Of a stretch of 64,000 bases of DNA, positions 35,815-46,450 are shown in pieces. Location: the NCBI RefSeq assembly GCF_023159225.1, contig NC_063168.1:64211398-64275397 (forward strand). Reading direction: 5' to 3'. How positions within the stretch are numbered: position 1 is the first letter of the stretch; every line of letters begins with the position of its first letter. Source of the stretch: Perognathus longimembris pacificus (Eukaryota; Chordata; Mammalia; Rodentia; Heteromyidae). The position numbers and the translations under genes were made by a program. The notes under the pieces are model-generated. The model ran no database searches. It had not been told where the DNA came from and worked only from the letters and a program-made list of their open reading frames with translations.

Positions 35815-36290
35815 GACATGTCCCGCCGTTGGAGGCTGCAAGAGAGCAAGACATTGTTGGCCATACATGCTCAGCCTCTCCGGGCTCCTCTTGGGACCCC
35901 GGAGAGAGTCCTTCTGAACAAGGCCCAGATGGAGAGACCTGACCAGCTGGCACAGCAGTCAGCCTTTATTGTGTGTTCGATGTGGGACATGTGCAGTGAT
36001 CCATTCGACAAGCAGCCAATGTGCTTTAATTGGTGCCTGCTGGGTGTCCTGCCCATGCAAGATGACTGCAGGTCTGGACCAGTTTACGGGGAGGGATAGG
36101 GATGGGAGCCTTTGGCTTAGGCCCTGTGGTCTTTGTAGGCTTGCTATGGGCTGCATGTCTATGGCTGACCTTGGGCAGGGGTTCACATTGGTGTCACATA
36201 AGCTTTGCCAGAGTTCCTTGATAGCATGGATTCCTGGGTTCCCCCCTCCACCCTGGGATATTTTAATTCTCAGTCTAGGTTGGTGGTCTA
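35815..36290 (-). other. Possible LTR-like segment (weak)
   Basis: The minus strand has an AATAAA followed by GGCTGACTGCTG at about 35,965, a GC-richer downstream block and a TCTTGCAGCC near 35,840. This is reminiscent of the polyadenylation region of a retroviral LTR. I could not find paired LTRs, inverted TG/CA ends, a primer site or any gag/pol frame, so it may equally be unique sequence. Confidence 0.2.
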
Positions 36291-36714
36291 GAAATTAGAA
36301 TTTTTTTTGGCAAGAACTCCATAGTCATTCTACTGAAGGTCATCCTTGTATGAGAAACCCTTAAGTTCTCAAGCTCCATCCAGTCGTTGGTGGGACCCAG
36401 TGGTACTGAGGCTCAGAAACAGGGGCTGCTGGAATCCAATTTCTATAGTCTTGCATTCCTCTGGGCTTGATATACGTGCTCTGAGCCTCACTTCCCACAC
36501 AGTGAGGTAGACCACAGACAGCCTGGAAGTCCTCAAAAGGTCTTCCCTCCTGCTGATACCCAAAAGGGAGGTACAGACAAAAAGACGTGTGTGTGGGGGG
36601 GGGGAGATATTCACTGAGATACTGCCACAATCATCACTATTACTTCAAATATTTAAATTTGTGATCAGTTTTCAAGAGCTCCTTTGCCATAGCAATCTTC
36701 TAGACTTTTATCTC

Positions 36715-36880
36715 ATAGCCTTATTTAGTTCCCAAAACAAGTGTGTTTGAGGTGTGTGGGTACTGACTGATGTCATCCTTACTTTAGAGATGAGGTTCAG
36801 TAGCCTTCTTGGGTTTCTGTCACTGGCAAGTTCATGCAAGAGTGGAACAGGAGAATAGGTTTCGATTTGGGATTTTAGTC
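36715..36880 (-). mobile_element. MIR-type SINE relic
   Basis: CTTTAGAGATGAGGTTCAG, CTGTCACTGGCAAGTTCATG and CAGGAGAATAGGTTTCG on the plus strand follow the antisense MIR order. Low identity. Confidence 0.45.
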
Positions 36881-38395
36881 TTCTCCTTTGTGAAATAAGG
36901 GTTTTGAATGATATTTCCTCTAAGCAAGTTTGCCTTCATGGGTCTGGGCTCCAGTTGTCCAGTCTAAACAAGGCCCATGGTCAGGAGTCACAGGCTTTGT
37001 TTCCTGCTCTTCTCTTGCCATCCTGAAATGAACTGTCAATTATTTTTGAAAAAGGAATCCCACAAGTAATTTAATTAATGAATTGATTTAATTAATAAAT
37101 TAAGAAGAAGAAATTGATCTTGCTTCCCAAGGATCCTTCCTTGGGAAGGCCTGTTGTTATACTGTGTGTTTGTGTATGCATGTGTGCATGCATGTGCATG
37201 ATATGTGTACGTGTGCATACGATTATGACAGAGAAAAAGAAAGAGAATTGCTATGGACATGTAAAGGAGTTGAAAAGATAATACATACATACATATGGAT
37301 ATAGATACAGATATCTATCTATTTAGGGGCATATATACACACATGCACATACTCTGCTTGCTTGCAAAAACACTGCTTTCTGAAACGAGAAAGGGTACAG
37401 TGTACTGACCTGAACTTCATCATGAGTAGCTTTTGGACCGGGTACACAGCACCCAGATGAGTCTGTAGAGGTTGACGGTGGGTGCTTGGTGGAGCAGAGT
37501 GTAGAGACCTCAACAGGTTATGGATGGAATACTATGTGGGCTGGTAACTCCTGGAAAACAGCCACGGCCTCAAGACCACCTCTGGTGCTGGTGAGCTTTA
37601 CCACTAAGTGCCCCATCTATAGTGTAAGTAGATACATATACACTCCCAGGAGTTTGTCCTTATAGCTGCTTCCTACAACAAACCGGTCAAAACATTTGTT
37701 TCTTTCTACAATAGCTAATGTTTTTGTGCACAGTTCACAAAATTCATTATACTCGTCATCTAAAAGGTTTGGTTCAGGAATGAAGGTAAGAAATATTTAT
37801 TGAGTGCTTATCATGTGAACTTCTTATTCTCCCTATAGCTCTTCCTCTGAGTGAAGTCTTAGTCCCATTTACTTTCTCAGGGAAAAAAAATTAAAAGGGT
37901 GCTTAGCAAGGTTAATGACTTAGATTCCTATCAGCACTGAGACAAAAAATTCACACACAGATGATTCATCCAAAACGTGAGAAAAAAGGTTGATTCTTCA
38001 CACCTGATTCTTATAGACAGAACAAAAGATAAGTCAAGCAGAGACATCTCTGGGTACGAGAGATGCGTGGCTGTGTGTGAGGGCCTGTGCATGCGTGTGC
38101 ATGTGTAAGCATGCATGTGTGTGCATGCATGTGACTCTGTGCATGTGCACATGTGTGTGTAAAATGGCAATACCAAGGGAAATAAATTCTTTTGCTTGAA
38201 GTAAGACATTTTTATGGTTCCTTCCTCCTTCCTCTTTGAACTTCTAGAACATTGTAGATTGTTTATAAATTACCTTTAGATGGAACTGTGAATTAGCCTT
38301 TTTCTAAGGAATTACACCATTTGAGTTCTCTTCTAAATCTATCGTATTTCTCTTAATACACTTAAGTACATTTTGATAACACCCTGAAATATTTA
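36881..38395. other. Unassigned interval with small AT and TG-rich patches
   Basis: Contains TTTAATTAAT repeats at 37,067-37,100 and CATG/TGTG-rich patches at 37,170 and 38,090. A short MIR/L2-like piece (AAATATTTATTGAGTGC, 37,790-37,900) is visible. No gene. Confidence 0.4.
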
Positions 38396-38922
38396 CTTTA
38401 TTTTAAAATTAATTTTAGGTTCCAATATGAGAGAAAACACCGATTCTTTGGGCCTGACTGCACATGAATTTTTTTTCCAGGTCCTTCCATTCCTTTTAAA
38501 TGATGCAATGTCTTTCTTTTTAAGAATATGTTAAATTCCATTGGGTTTGTGCGCGCGCGCGTGTGTGTGTGTGTCACATTTTCTTGATTTACTTGTTCAT
38601 TGTGGGGCATCTGGACTGCTTACACACTTTGGCTATGGTGAATAGTGCTACAATCACAGTCCAACAAAATAAACATCAGGAACTCGGTACTGGAAAGGCA
38701 GTGGGAACAAGGGAAGGGGAGTGACGGTTAGGTGAATGGAGAGTGGGAAGGAAAAGGGGAGAATGCAGTCATAAAATTCAATGCCTATCCTACAACCGGG
38801 GTGAGGGTGGAAAGGATGGGGGAGAACGAGGAAAGGGGTGATGGGGATCAAGATGCACCGCATTCATAAATTGCTTTGCTGAATGGCAACTTCTTTGTAC
38901 AACGACTTAATTTTTTTGAAGT
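38396..38922 (+). mobile_element. LINE-1 3' insertion with 5' inversion (twin priming)
   Basis: 38,396-38,657 is the end of L1 ORF2 in minus orientation (minus-strand CAGATGCCCCACAATGAAC, CTGGAAAAAAAATTC, TTTTCTCTCATATTGG). It is joined directly to 38,661-38,922, the plus-strand 3' UTR (CCAACAAAATAAACATC to GGCAACTTCTTTGTACAAC). Against the collinear copy at 5163 the two halves are adjacent parts of one element, with about 100 bp missing at the junction. I could not settle a TSD. Confidence 0.75.
38549..38574. repeat. (GC)n(GT)n microsatellite inside L1 ORF2
   Basis: GCGCGC then GTGTGT repeats replace the usual ATTGTGTATAT of the antisense L1 at this point. Confidence 0.85.
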
Positions 38923-39149
38923 ATTGGCTAAGAAAAGAAGACAAGAAAACCAGGGATTTATCAGCCACAAAGTAATAAAGTCAGAAGAGGCCTCATTTAA
39001 GAATTTTGTTTGTGTGTAGTCCCCCTCTCTTTAGGCTTAGGTATGGATTCTTTCTAGAGCTTTCCCCCGCCCTGCCAGGTCTGGGCCAGTGTCTACCTGT
39101 GTGCTCCCAGAGAGCCTTTCCCTCGCCCATTGTTCCATGGCTCACTCCG
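38923..39149. other. Unassigned spacer
   Basis: Nothing recognised. Confidence 0.35.
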
Positions 39150-39290
39150 CATTGAGGTTGTTTATTTGCTCGTTTGTTCCCCATTGGACTATGATCTCCA
39201 TAAGGGCTAGCAGCAGGACTGTCTTGTTCACTGTGTGGTCCCCCTGTGAGTAGTAATGAATGTTTGTTGAAAGAATACATAAACAGCATG
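39150..39290 (+). mobile_element. L2 3'-end relic
   Basis: ACTATGATCTCCATAAGGG, CAGGACTGTCTTGTTCACTG and AATGAATGTTTGTTGAAAG are collinear with the sense L2 3' terminus. Confidence 0.7.
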
Positions 39291-39445
39291 AGGACGGGTT
39301 ACTAATGGCAGCAACTGTCTTCCATGCCTCGCACACAAGCAGCTCCAGAGGACGGATCAGCTAGGAAAAAACATTTGTAAGTTCACATCCCTCATCAGAC
39401 ACCAGCCAGCCAGCTGGACTCAATTTACGATGTTACCCTTACATC

Positions 39446-39625
39446 TTTGTACTGGGTTTTGAACTCAGTGCCTTGGGCTTACTAGGCAAGTTCTCTACTA
39501 CCAGACCCATGTCCCAGGTATTTTTTTTTTTTCTGATAAAGTTTCATGGTTTTTTTCCCCCTCCTGTGCCAACTTTAGACCATGTGATCCTTCCTTCTGC
39601 ACCTCCTATAAACTGGGACTATAGG
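39446..39625 (-). mobile_element. Old ID+B1 composite SINE
   Basis: Plus strand: TTTGTACTGGGTTTTGAACTC, ACTAGGCAAGTTCTCTAC (ID arm antisense), T-run, then TGATCCTTCCTTCTGCACC, AAACTGGGACTATAGGCATG (B1 arm antisense). Third example of this older composite in the window. Confidence 0.65.
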
Positions 39626-41434
39626 CATGCCTGAGCTCTGCAGCGAACCCTCCTCAGGGTTGAAGATTATTGAGGTCTCATTGAGTTCTTGCTTGGGTGG
39701 AAGAGGGCAAATGAGTTCAGATTCTCCTTTACAGAGGTAGGAGTCCACTTTCAGGGCTCTACCTGTGTGGCTCCATCGTCTCTTAGCGGCCCTACTTCCT
39801 AGTACCAACACAAAGGACGTTAGGATTTCAACACCCATTTGAGGGTCATACACATTTAATACAAGGGCTATATCTGGTGAAAGAGAGAGGAACTAGTCAT
39901 GGAAGGATCATGGACAGGAGTATGGTCTTGGTCCCCCAGTCAAAGGAAGCCAACAATGGGGCTGGAAGGTTTTTCAGTATAAAATGGTAAACTCAGATAC
40001 GTCATGTAGAGAGATCACTCTGCTCGCCACAAGTGAATAATGTTGGAAAGAGAAGGAAGTCAGGACACAGAAACCATACTATAATCACTAGGGACGGGGC
40101 TCTGTGGCAGTATGTGGTGTGTTATACCGAGAGTGGCCTCTTCTAAGACATGGTCCTTAGACCTGGGGTCAGGAAAGAATCAGGAGCGTTTCCTAGTCAG
40201 TGTGGCATTCATGCCTGGATGGTGTCCGTCTGCTGTCAGTCATGATGTAGTCCCTAGTCGACCTCATTGAAGGGGAGCACATGGAAAGCTAGGGCAGAAC
40301 AACACTCTGGTAAAGTTTAAGTGGGTTCTGAAGGCATCATTGGAAACAGAGCTCAGAAGCAGATGACCGTGAGGTTTCCCGCGTGCCTTTATCTTGGGAA
40401 GAAGTGGCCTCCCTAAATCTAATCATATAATAATAACAATTATTGTTATTTTTTTTTACCATACTATGTTCACTGGAGGTGAGATCCCTATCATCATTAC
40501 CCTAAATAGAGGCTTCCGTTCTGAGTTTGCTTATTGTGTCATCTGCAAATTAACCCTAAGGAGACACAGGTATCCATGGTGCTTCAGGAGTGAGCTGTCT
40601 TTGTGAAGGTGTCATGTTGGGCAGCAGGTAAACCACACACTCCTCCTCTGTTCAACATCTCCACCAGCTCCACAAGCTGAGGAAGGTGTGCGCTCTCCTT
40701 CTTAACCAGCTTGTACTCAGGCCCACGCTGTGAATTGTAGACAGCCCTGGTGAAACTTTCTTCCCCCTTGTTCCCAAGGTATCTGTGATCTGAAAAGTGT
40801 TCATCTTACATTAATACCATCTTCAGGGCTTCCCTTCCCCTACTGATCGTTGATTGCCTGAAAGCTGATGTAAATGCAAGCACTTCCGTAGGTTCTCCAT
40901 GAGAAATGTTACATTAAAGTAATTACAGCTATGATGATTCATATTATCTGAATATCACAAATGTGGTCTATGGAAAGCTTTGCAAATAAAGCCTTGAAAT
41001 AATCTCTTCCAATAACCTCTTCTGCTTAGTTGTGGCCTCAAGACCTCTCCACATGGAGTCTTTCAGGACAGTCACTTGCTGGGAGCCCCCAGTTGCTGCT
41101 AAGCATAGATTTCTGCCATTTATACCCAGGTCTGTGAAAGGGGAAAATGGCATATTTGGAGGAAAGATATTCATTCTAGACTTAATGTAAATAGATTCTG
41201 TATATCCAATGTTGTGATTTCATATAGAAACCACAAACACCAAATGTCCAGTATGGAATTTATCATTTTTCCAGTTATTTCTATTTCCTAGCCCCAATGG
41301 CAGCCATTCAAATATCAGATTATAAGCATTTGAGACAGAGATGCATACGTTTCATCTGTCATTGGGAAAAGTGGTCTAGACTTAATGAGCAGGTATTATC
41401 CATATATATACATACACATACATATGCTTTCATA
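39626..41434. other. Unassigned 1.8-kb interval
   Basis: No recognised repeat or gene. Confidence 0.35.
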
Positions 41435-41742
41435 ATTTATTCTTCCTCTTCTTTTCTCCTCCTCCTCTTCTTCCTCTTCTTCCTCCTCCATCCCCCCCCC
41501 CCAACTGTTCCTGAGGCTTGAACTCAGGGCCTGCACACTATTCTGAGCTTTTTTGCTCAAGGCTAGTGCTCCATCATTTGATACACAGCTCTGTTTCTGG
41601 CTTCTTTGTTAGTTAATTGAACACAAGTGTGTCATGTACTTCCTGCCTGGCTGCCTTTGAACTGTGGTCCTCAGATTGCAGTCTCCCGAGTAGCTAGGAT
41701 TACAGATGTGAGCCACTGATGCCTGGCTATATTTTTATTCTT
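41435..41742 (-). mobile_element. B1-like/Geo dimeric SINE with pyrimidine tail
   Basis: Body 41,503-41,728 on the minus strand: antisense right arm (CTTGAACTCAGGGCCTG, GCTCAAGGCTAGTGCTCC) and antisense 7SL-like left arm (TCCCGAGTAGCTAGGATTAC, GTGAGCCACTGATGCC). The tail (41,445-41,502) is CTT/CTC repeats ending in a C-run. A flank similar to ATTTATTCTT recurs on both sides (41,435 and about 41,731) with a small indel, so a TSD is likely. Confidence 0.82.
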
Positions 41743-43044
41743 AAATAGCTTATGAAACTCTGATTCTTAATCATTAATAAACTTCAGAAATGTACTCATT
41801 ACCTGACTCACATAACTGTAAGCCCTCTTTACGATAACAGAAAGAAGTGTTGTCTCCTTTTAAACATAACCATAGAGTGACAAGTTTCCAAAAGCAATAC
41901 CAATGCCACTGTCCAAATTCCACAGCACCTCCTTTAGAATTATGAAAACTTCGTGTGGAGCTGTGAAAGACAGAGAAGAAAGGAGAGATTGGTGAATGGT
42001 GAAAGAATTAAGTTGTTTTCCGAAGATTTATCTAGTTATGTCATTTTTTGTTATGGAAAGCCTTTGGTTTGAGATGTATGTAGGGTGCATTGGCTTAAGG
42101 TCAGTGATACTAGAAGCAACTACTCTAGCCTTGCTTTACTCCTCAGTGAAGTGATGGAGGGCAGGGACTGCTGCTGTCATGGTGAAGTATGCTCTCTGGG
42201 GATGGTGAGGAGGGGATTTGTTAGGGAGAGAAAGGCTGCTGTGGGACAGGGCATTGATTTTACCATGTAGATGGAGTACATCCTTGAGCAAGTAGAGTAG
42301 TTCTTTTCCTCTTACATGTTGCCAACTGTGTGTGTCATGCAATGATGACAAGCTTTCGATGCAATCTAATTCATGTATGCGATGACACACATGATTTTCT
42401 ACATTGTCCAGAATCCCCCGTACTAAGCGGTCATGGTACCTAAGTACAGGGGATTGAGGTTTTTGGCATCTGTGTGTGAACTGGTTGGTTGGATGTGCAC
42501 ACATCATTATGGAAGTGTGAACTGTATTCCTGTGTGAATTCATTTGCAAGGTGCTTTGCAAGTGAAGGCCCATCCTTTTTTTTTTTTTAATAGAATTGCT
42601 TTTCTAAAACAGAAATGCTGAGTAAGTAGAGGGATGGCTCGGAGTTTTAGAAGGAGCTTTCCAGAAATTGGTGCAAGGAATTTGCTAATGGTACTGAGAG
42701 ATAGAGGAGAAGATGCACGGACCATGCTGTGTTTTGCATTTCAATCTCTGTGGATCCTCTCTCCCTGTCTATGCATATTTAAAATTCCTTTCAATATATA
42801 AATAGGATAATTCTCTCTCCTCATCCCCCACCAGAGTTCATTTAATAGGCATGAAAAGAATTATACATACAGGCCTGTCTTTTCCTGTTTCCTGTTTTTA
42901 CTATTTATTGGTTTTTCTCATTTCCACCCCCCTCCCATGTTGTTCTTCCTAGATTAAATTGTGTCTCAGGATTGACCAGGGGGGAGAAATGCCAATTCTT
43001 CTAAAAAAGGCTGGGCCTGCGGGAGGTGGTCTCTAGGCTTGCTT
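41743..43044. other. Unassigned interval with a 145-codon minus ORF
   Basis: The minus frame at 42,136-42,573 begins with ATG, is unbroken for 145 codons and is not explained by any repeat I recognise. Composition is His- and Leu-rich; no domain, signal peptide or membrane segment is visible. I do not call it a gene. No other content recognised. Confidence 0.3.
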
Positions 43045-43145
43045 GGTTCTTTGGCATAGACCCAGTCCTTCCTGAATCCACTTTGAATAGAGAGCCCTGG
43101 GTCTAAGACAATCTGCATTTTTACAACCCACCCTTAATGCAATCT
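43045..43145 (+). mobile_element. MER5-like DNA transposon relic
   Basis: CTGAATCCACTTTGAATAG, GAGCCCTGGGTC and AATCTGCATTTTTACAA with TTAATGCAATC follow the order of the 3' half of a MER5A-type hAT MITE. Short and diverged. Confidence 0.4.
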
Positions 43146-43599
43146 CTTCCTATTATTGATGATAATTGCTCTGTTTCTCCATAAATGAAGCTTCAGCACT
43201 CTCCAGTGTCCCAAAAGGCACATGTGAAAGACTCGACATTCGTTTTGAGAGGGACAGTGAGTGAGGAGGACAGGAGCTGGAATCTGGGGAAAGCTACCTA
43301 TGACAAAAGCATGCCATGCTTTTCTTCTTAGACACAAAACAAAATCAAAACAAAAGCAAAAACAAACTCCAGAAAGCTTTGGTGGTGTTTAACCACTCTT
43401 ACCTCTTCTGGTTGATAATGTGAATAATTCAGTCATTCTGGAATCATCTTTCATCTTCAAAATCATTTGCACACAAAGATACTAAATATTTATTAGATGT
43501 GAGCAAGACATGTGGAAGAGAGGACGTTGGGTGCTGTTTTTTTGAACATGTATTCATTCTATTTTTGTTTTCGTTGTTACCATTGTTGTTGCATTTGGT

Positions 43600-43800
43600 T
43601 TCTAGAGTGTGATTCAGAACATGGACTGTTGTGTTGGATTTTGTGGGATCAAATCCCAGTCATCCCTAGTTGTGAAATCGGGTTATCTGTTCTTTCTGTG
43701 CCTCATTTCTGTATGTATAAAATGTGGACCACAGTGCGTTTGTAAGAATTAAATGAGTTAATATGTTAATGGTGCTTTGACCCTACTGAAGCACGTAAGT
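43600..43800 (+). mobile_element. MIR SINE (well-preserved relic)
   Basis: GAACATGGACTGTTG, GGGATCAAATCCCAG (B box), TGCCTCATTTCTGTATG, AAAATGTGGACCAC, GTAAGAATTAAATGAGTTAATATG and AGCACGTAAGTACTT are collinear with sense MIR from head to tail. Best MIR copy in the window. Confidence 0.85.
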
Positions 43801-43924
43801 ACTTTATAGAGGTGAACTCCTCTTTCCGTGAGTCATCATTGCTGCTACCATTGACAGCTGGAAGGAGTGCCGAATAGCATGTCCTGCATGAAAATATGAT
43901 AATGGCTCTTGTGTTTGCAACTAG

Positions 43925-44140
43925 TATCTATTAATTAAGAAACCGTCATTTGTGCTCTGTAATTATATTTATTAAACCCTAACTCCTATCATAACAATAA
44001 TTAGTTCTTGCTAATTAAATTTATCAAATTCCCCCTGGATTCATATCTTAGGTAAATATTTAGTAGCCCTACACTAATTATTTTAATCAACATGGAGTGT
44101 ATTTCAAATGACTACAAATAGTTCTAAGTAATTAGATGGA
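43925..44140. promoter_or_regulatory. Cluster of six TAATTA homeodomain-type sites
   Basis: TAATTA occurs at 43,932, 43,960, 43,998, 44,012, 44,075 and 44,129, six in 203 bp, outside any repeat I recognise and separated by non-AT-monotonous sequence. TAATTA is palindromic and is the preferred core of many Antp-, LIM- and paired-class homeodomains. The density is well above chance for this base composition, so a developmental enhancer is a reasonable inference, not shown. Confidence 0.35.
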
Positions 44141-45169
44141 GTACAAAATAATATCTTATGTAATAAATTTGCAGGTGCTCAGAAAGAATGGGAATGAGCC
44201 ATGGAATAATGTCTCAGAGAGCCTTACCACCTGACTTAGCCTTGCCAGCATTTTTCAAAGCCCACCCAATATCTGGGAAAAGTAGCTTGAGAAAGTTTAT
44301 TGTTTTTCTTCTGATTTGTGTTCTGCCAATGTTCGAGCATGCAGCAAGCACTGTGTGTGATTTAAAAACATGTCAGATGATTTGAAATTGGACCTATCAA
44401 CACTAGTAATTAATGCAGGAGTAGGAAGCCAGCCACAGCAGCAAGGACAGCAGCAGAGATAGTAGGATGGGACATTTCTTCAATGAGCCGGAAGGAAGAC
44501 AGGGAGACTCTTTGAAGGTCTTTGTTTTGTAAGCTTGGTCTCCTCATCCTCAGACCACACCCTGCCCCTTCCACTCACACTAGGAAGTCCTCCTACCCAC
44601 CAGACTGCCAGCAATTTATACCAAAGAAAAAGAATCCTTGAATTACAACTGGCTGATTGGCATCCTGTTGCTAGGAAACTGAGAAATGAATGGATCAGAG
44701 TTCGTGATAAAAACGTCTCTGATCCAGCACAAGGAAGTAGTACACATTGCCTGGTTCCCTTGTGAGCCTGGCTCACCCTGCCTGGCCATTGTCTCCTTTC
44801 CTATGTTCACTTCAGCAACTTGGTGCTGGTTCACAGAGATCAATTTCTGGCCGTGTCTGTGACATGAATAATGTGGTTTTGCCCATGGCTAGGGTAGGCT
44901 GGAAAAGGGGTCCCAGTTTATGACCCACATTTGCAGGCTTGTCATTGACAACTGAGCTTCCACACTCAGTCTGGAGGTGAATTCTACATGTAGTCTATCT
45001 TTCACTCTCATCAAGGAGAGAGAAGAACAAAATGACCATGACCATTTGATGACAGGCATTTTTAGATTTCATCATAATAAACATGTTCATCTCAAGAATA
45101 AAAATAATGAATTCAAATATCAGACAATTCAGTTGCAAGTTAAATCTTAAAAAAATTAAAATTATCTTT
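44141..45169. other. Unassigned interval
   Basis: No gene or repeat recognised. Confidence 0.35.
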
Positions 45170-45512
45170 AAGTAATTGTACAAAGAAGGTGCTGTCTAGC
45201 AGAGTAGTTTATGAATATAGTGCATCTTGCTCAATTTCACCTCCTTCAACATTCTCATCCCGATTCAACCCATCCCTTTTCTTTTCTTAATTTCTCTCCC
45301 TTTCCCCCTTTCCTTTGTCTGCCCCTCTCCCCTTGCCCCTACCATCCTCCTTGCAAATACCCATTTCTTGGTGCTTATTTTGTTGGGCTTGAACCTAGGT
45401 CTTTCTAAAGAATTATACTATTTGAGTGTGTGTGTGTGTGTGTGTGCGTGTGTGTGTATGTGTGGTATATATGTATATATTGTATATATAATATATACAT
45501 ATATTTATATAT

Positions 45513-45554
<42 letters not shown>

Positions 45555-45735
45555 TTAATCCGTCCATCTATTGAGGGCCATTCATTCTGATTCCAAATCT
45601 TGGCTATGGTGAACAGTACTGCAAGGAATGTGGTTGTGCTGGTAGCTTTATTGTAATCTTGTCTGGTTCTATTACTGTAATCTTGTCTGGTTCTATCTAA
45701 CCAGCACCAAGTTGTTCAGTTCTTGTCTGGTTCTA
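45170..45735 (-). mobile_element. LINE-1 3'-terminal fragment (type B) with internal microsatellite
   Basis: Antisense 3' UTR start GTAATTGTACAAAGAAGG and GTAGTTTATGAATATAGTGC, a long C/T-rich UTR, then the ORF2 end (TAATCCGTCCATCTATTGAGG, GGCTATGGTGAACAGTACTGC). A TG/TA tract of about 120 bp interrupts ORF2 at 45,426-45,548. Near the far end TCTTGTCTGGTTCT is present three times (45,657, 45,681, 45,721). Confidence 0.75.
45426..45548. repeat. (TG)n(TA)n compound microsatellite
   Basis: TG run followed by mixed TATA repeats inside an L1 fragment, at the same element position as the repeat at 38,549. Confidence 0.95.
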
Positions 45736-45991
45736 AGTATCCAGGAGTGGAGTTATAAGAGATGGTGGAATTATCACTTACAAGAGTCAGCAGCAGTATA
45801 TGGCCCATTGTGTAGTGTCCAGGATCACCCCAAGCTCTACTTGATTCCATTTTTACCAACTAGCTCTTGAGGAAAGGACTGCTTCTTTTCAACCTATATG
45901 TTACATTCTATTTTTGTGACATCTCCAGGAGGTGAGGGAGCTATTGCAGGAGACACATTTGACAGTGGATCTCCACTGGTGTCTCTCAGAG

Positions 45992-46036
<45 letters not shown>

Positions 46037-46305
46037 CGCGCATCTGAGAGATATGGCATATGCACCAGTGTTATCTCCTCCTTCTCATTAAGCTGTCATC
46101 CACTTTTTGTGCAAATCTCTCTTGTTTTGAATATCACTCCTCCCCTCTTCCCGGTTCTCCTTGGGAGTATTTGTGGTCTCCTGCAGCCACCTCATGATAG
46201 ACGAATCATTCCTATGGCAACCACAGTCACCATGAATCCTCAGAGTGAGCTGGCAAAAGAAAATAGCTTTCAAGAGAACAGATACCCTAGGGGTCCAGAG
46301 GGCAG
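45736..46305. other. Unassigned interval with (TG)n
   Basis: A pure TG run lies at 45,994-46,034. Nothing else recognised. Confidence 0.4.
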
Positions 46306-46309
46306 CAGG

Positions 46310-46450
46310 GAAATCAGAGAACATTGAACTGATAGAGGTCGGACCCAATCATGTGGAGCTAGAAAGGATGAGATGTCTGAGGCCCAGGAGGGAGGCTGGT
46401 TTTGCACAATATAATGAAGAGCTAGAATGTACTACTCATCTTGTCCCCCC
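46310..46450 (-). mobile_element. MIR/MIR3-like SINE relic
   Basis: GGATGAGATGTCTGAGGCCCAG, then GGTTTTGCACAATATAATGAAG and GAGCTAGAATG fit the antisense of the conserved end of MIR-group SINEs. Diverged. Confidence 0.4.

Noticed and set aside
35815..36290. Endogenous retrovirus LTR in minus orientation
   Set aside because: Only a polyadenylation-like motif and composition support it. No paired LTR, TG/CA ends, primer-binding site or gag/pol remnant, so it is listed only as a weak possibility.
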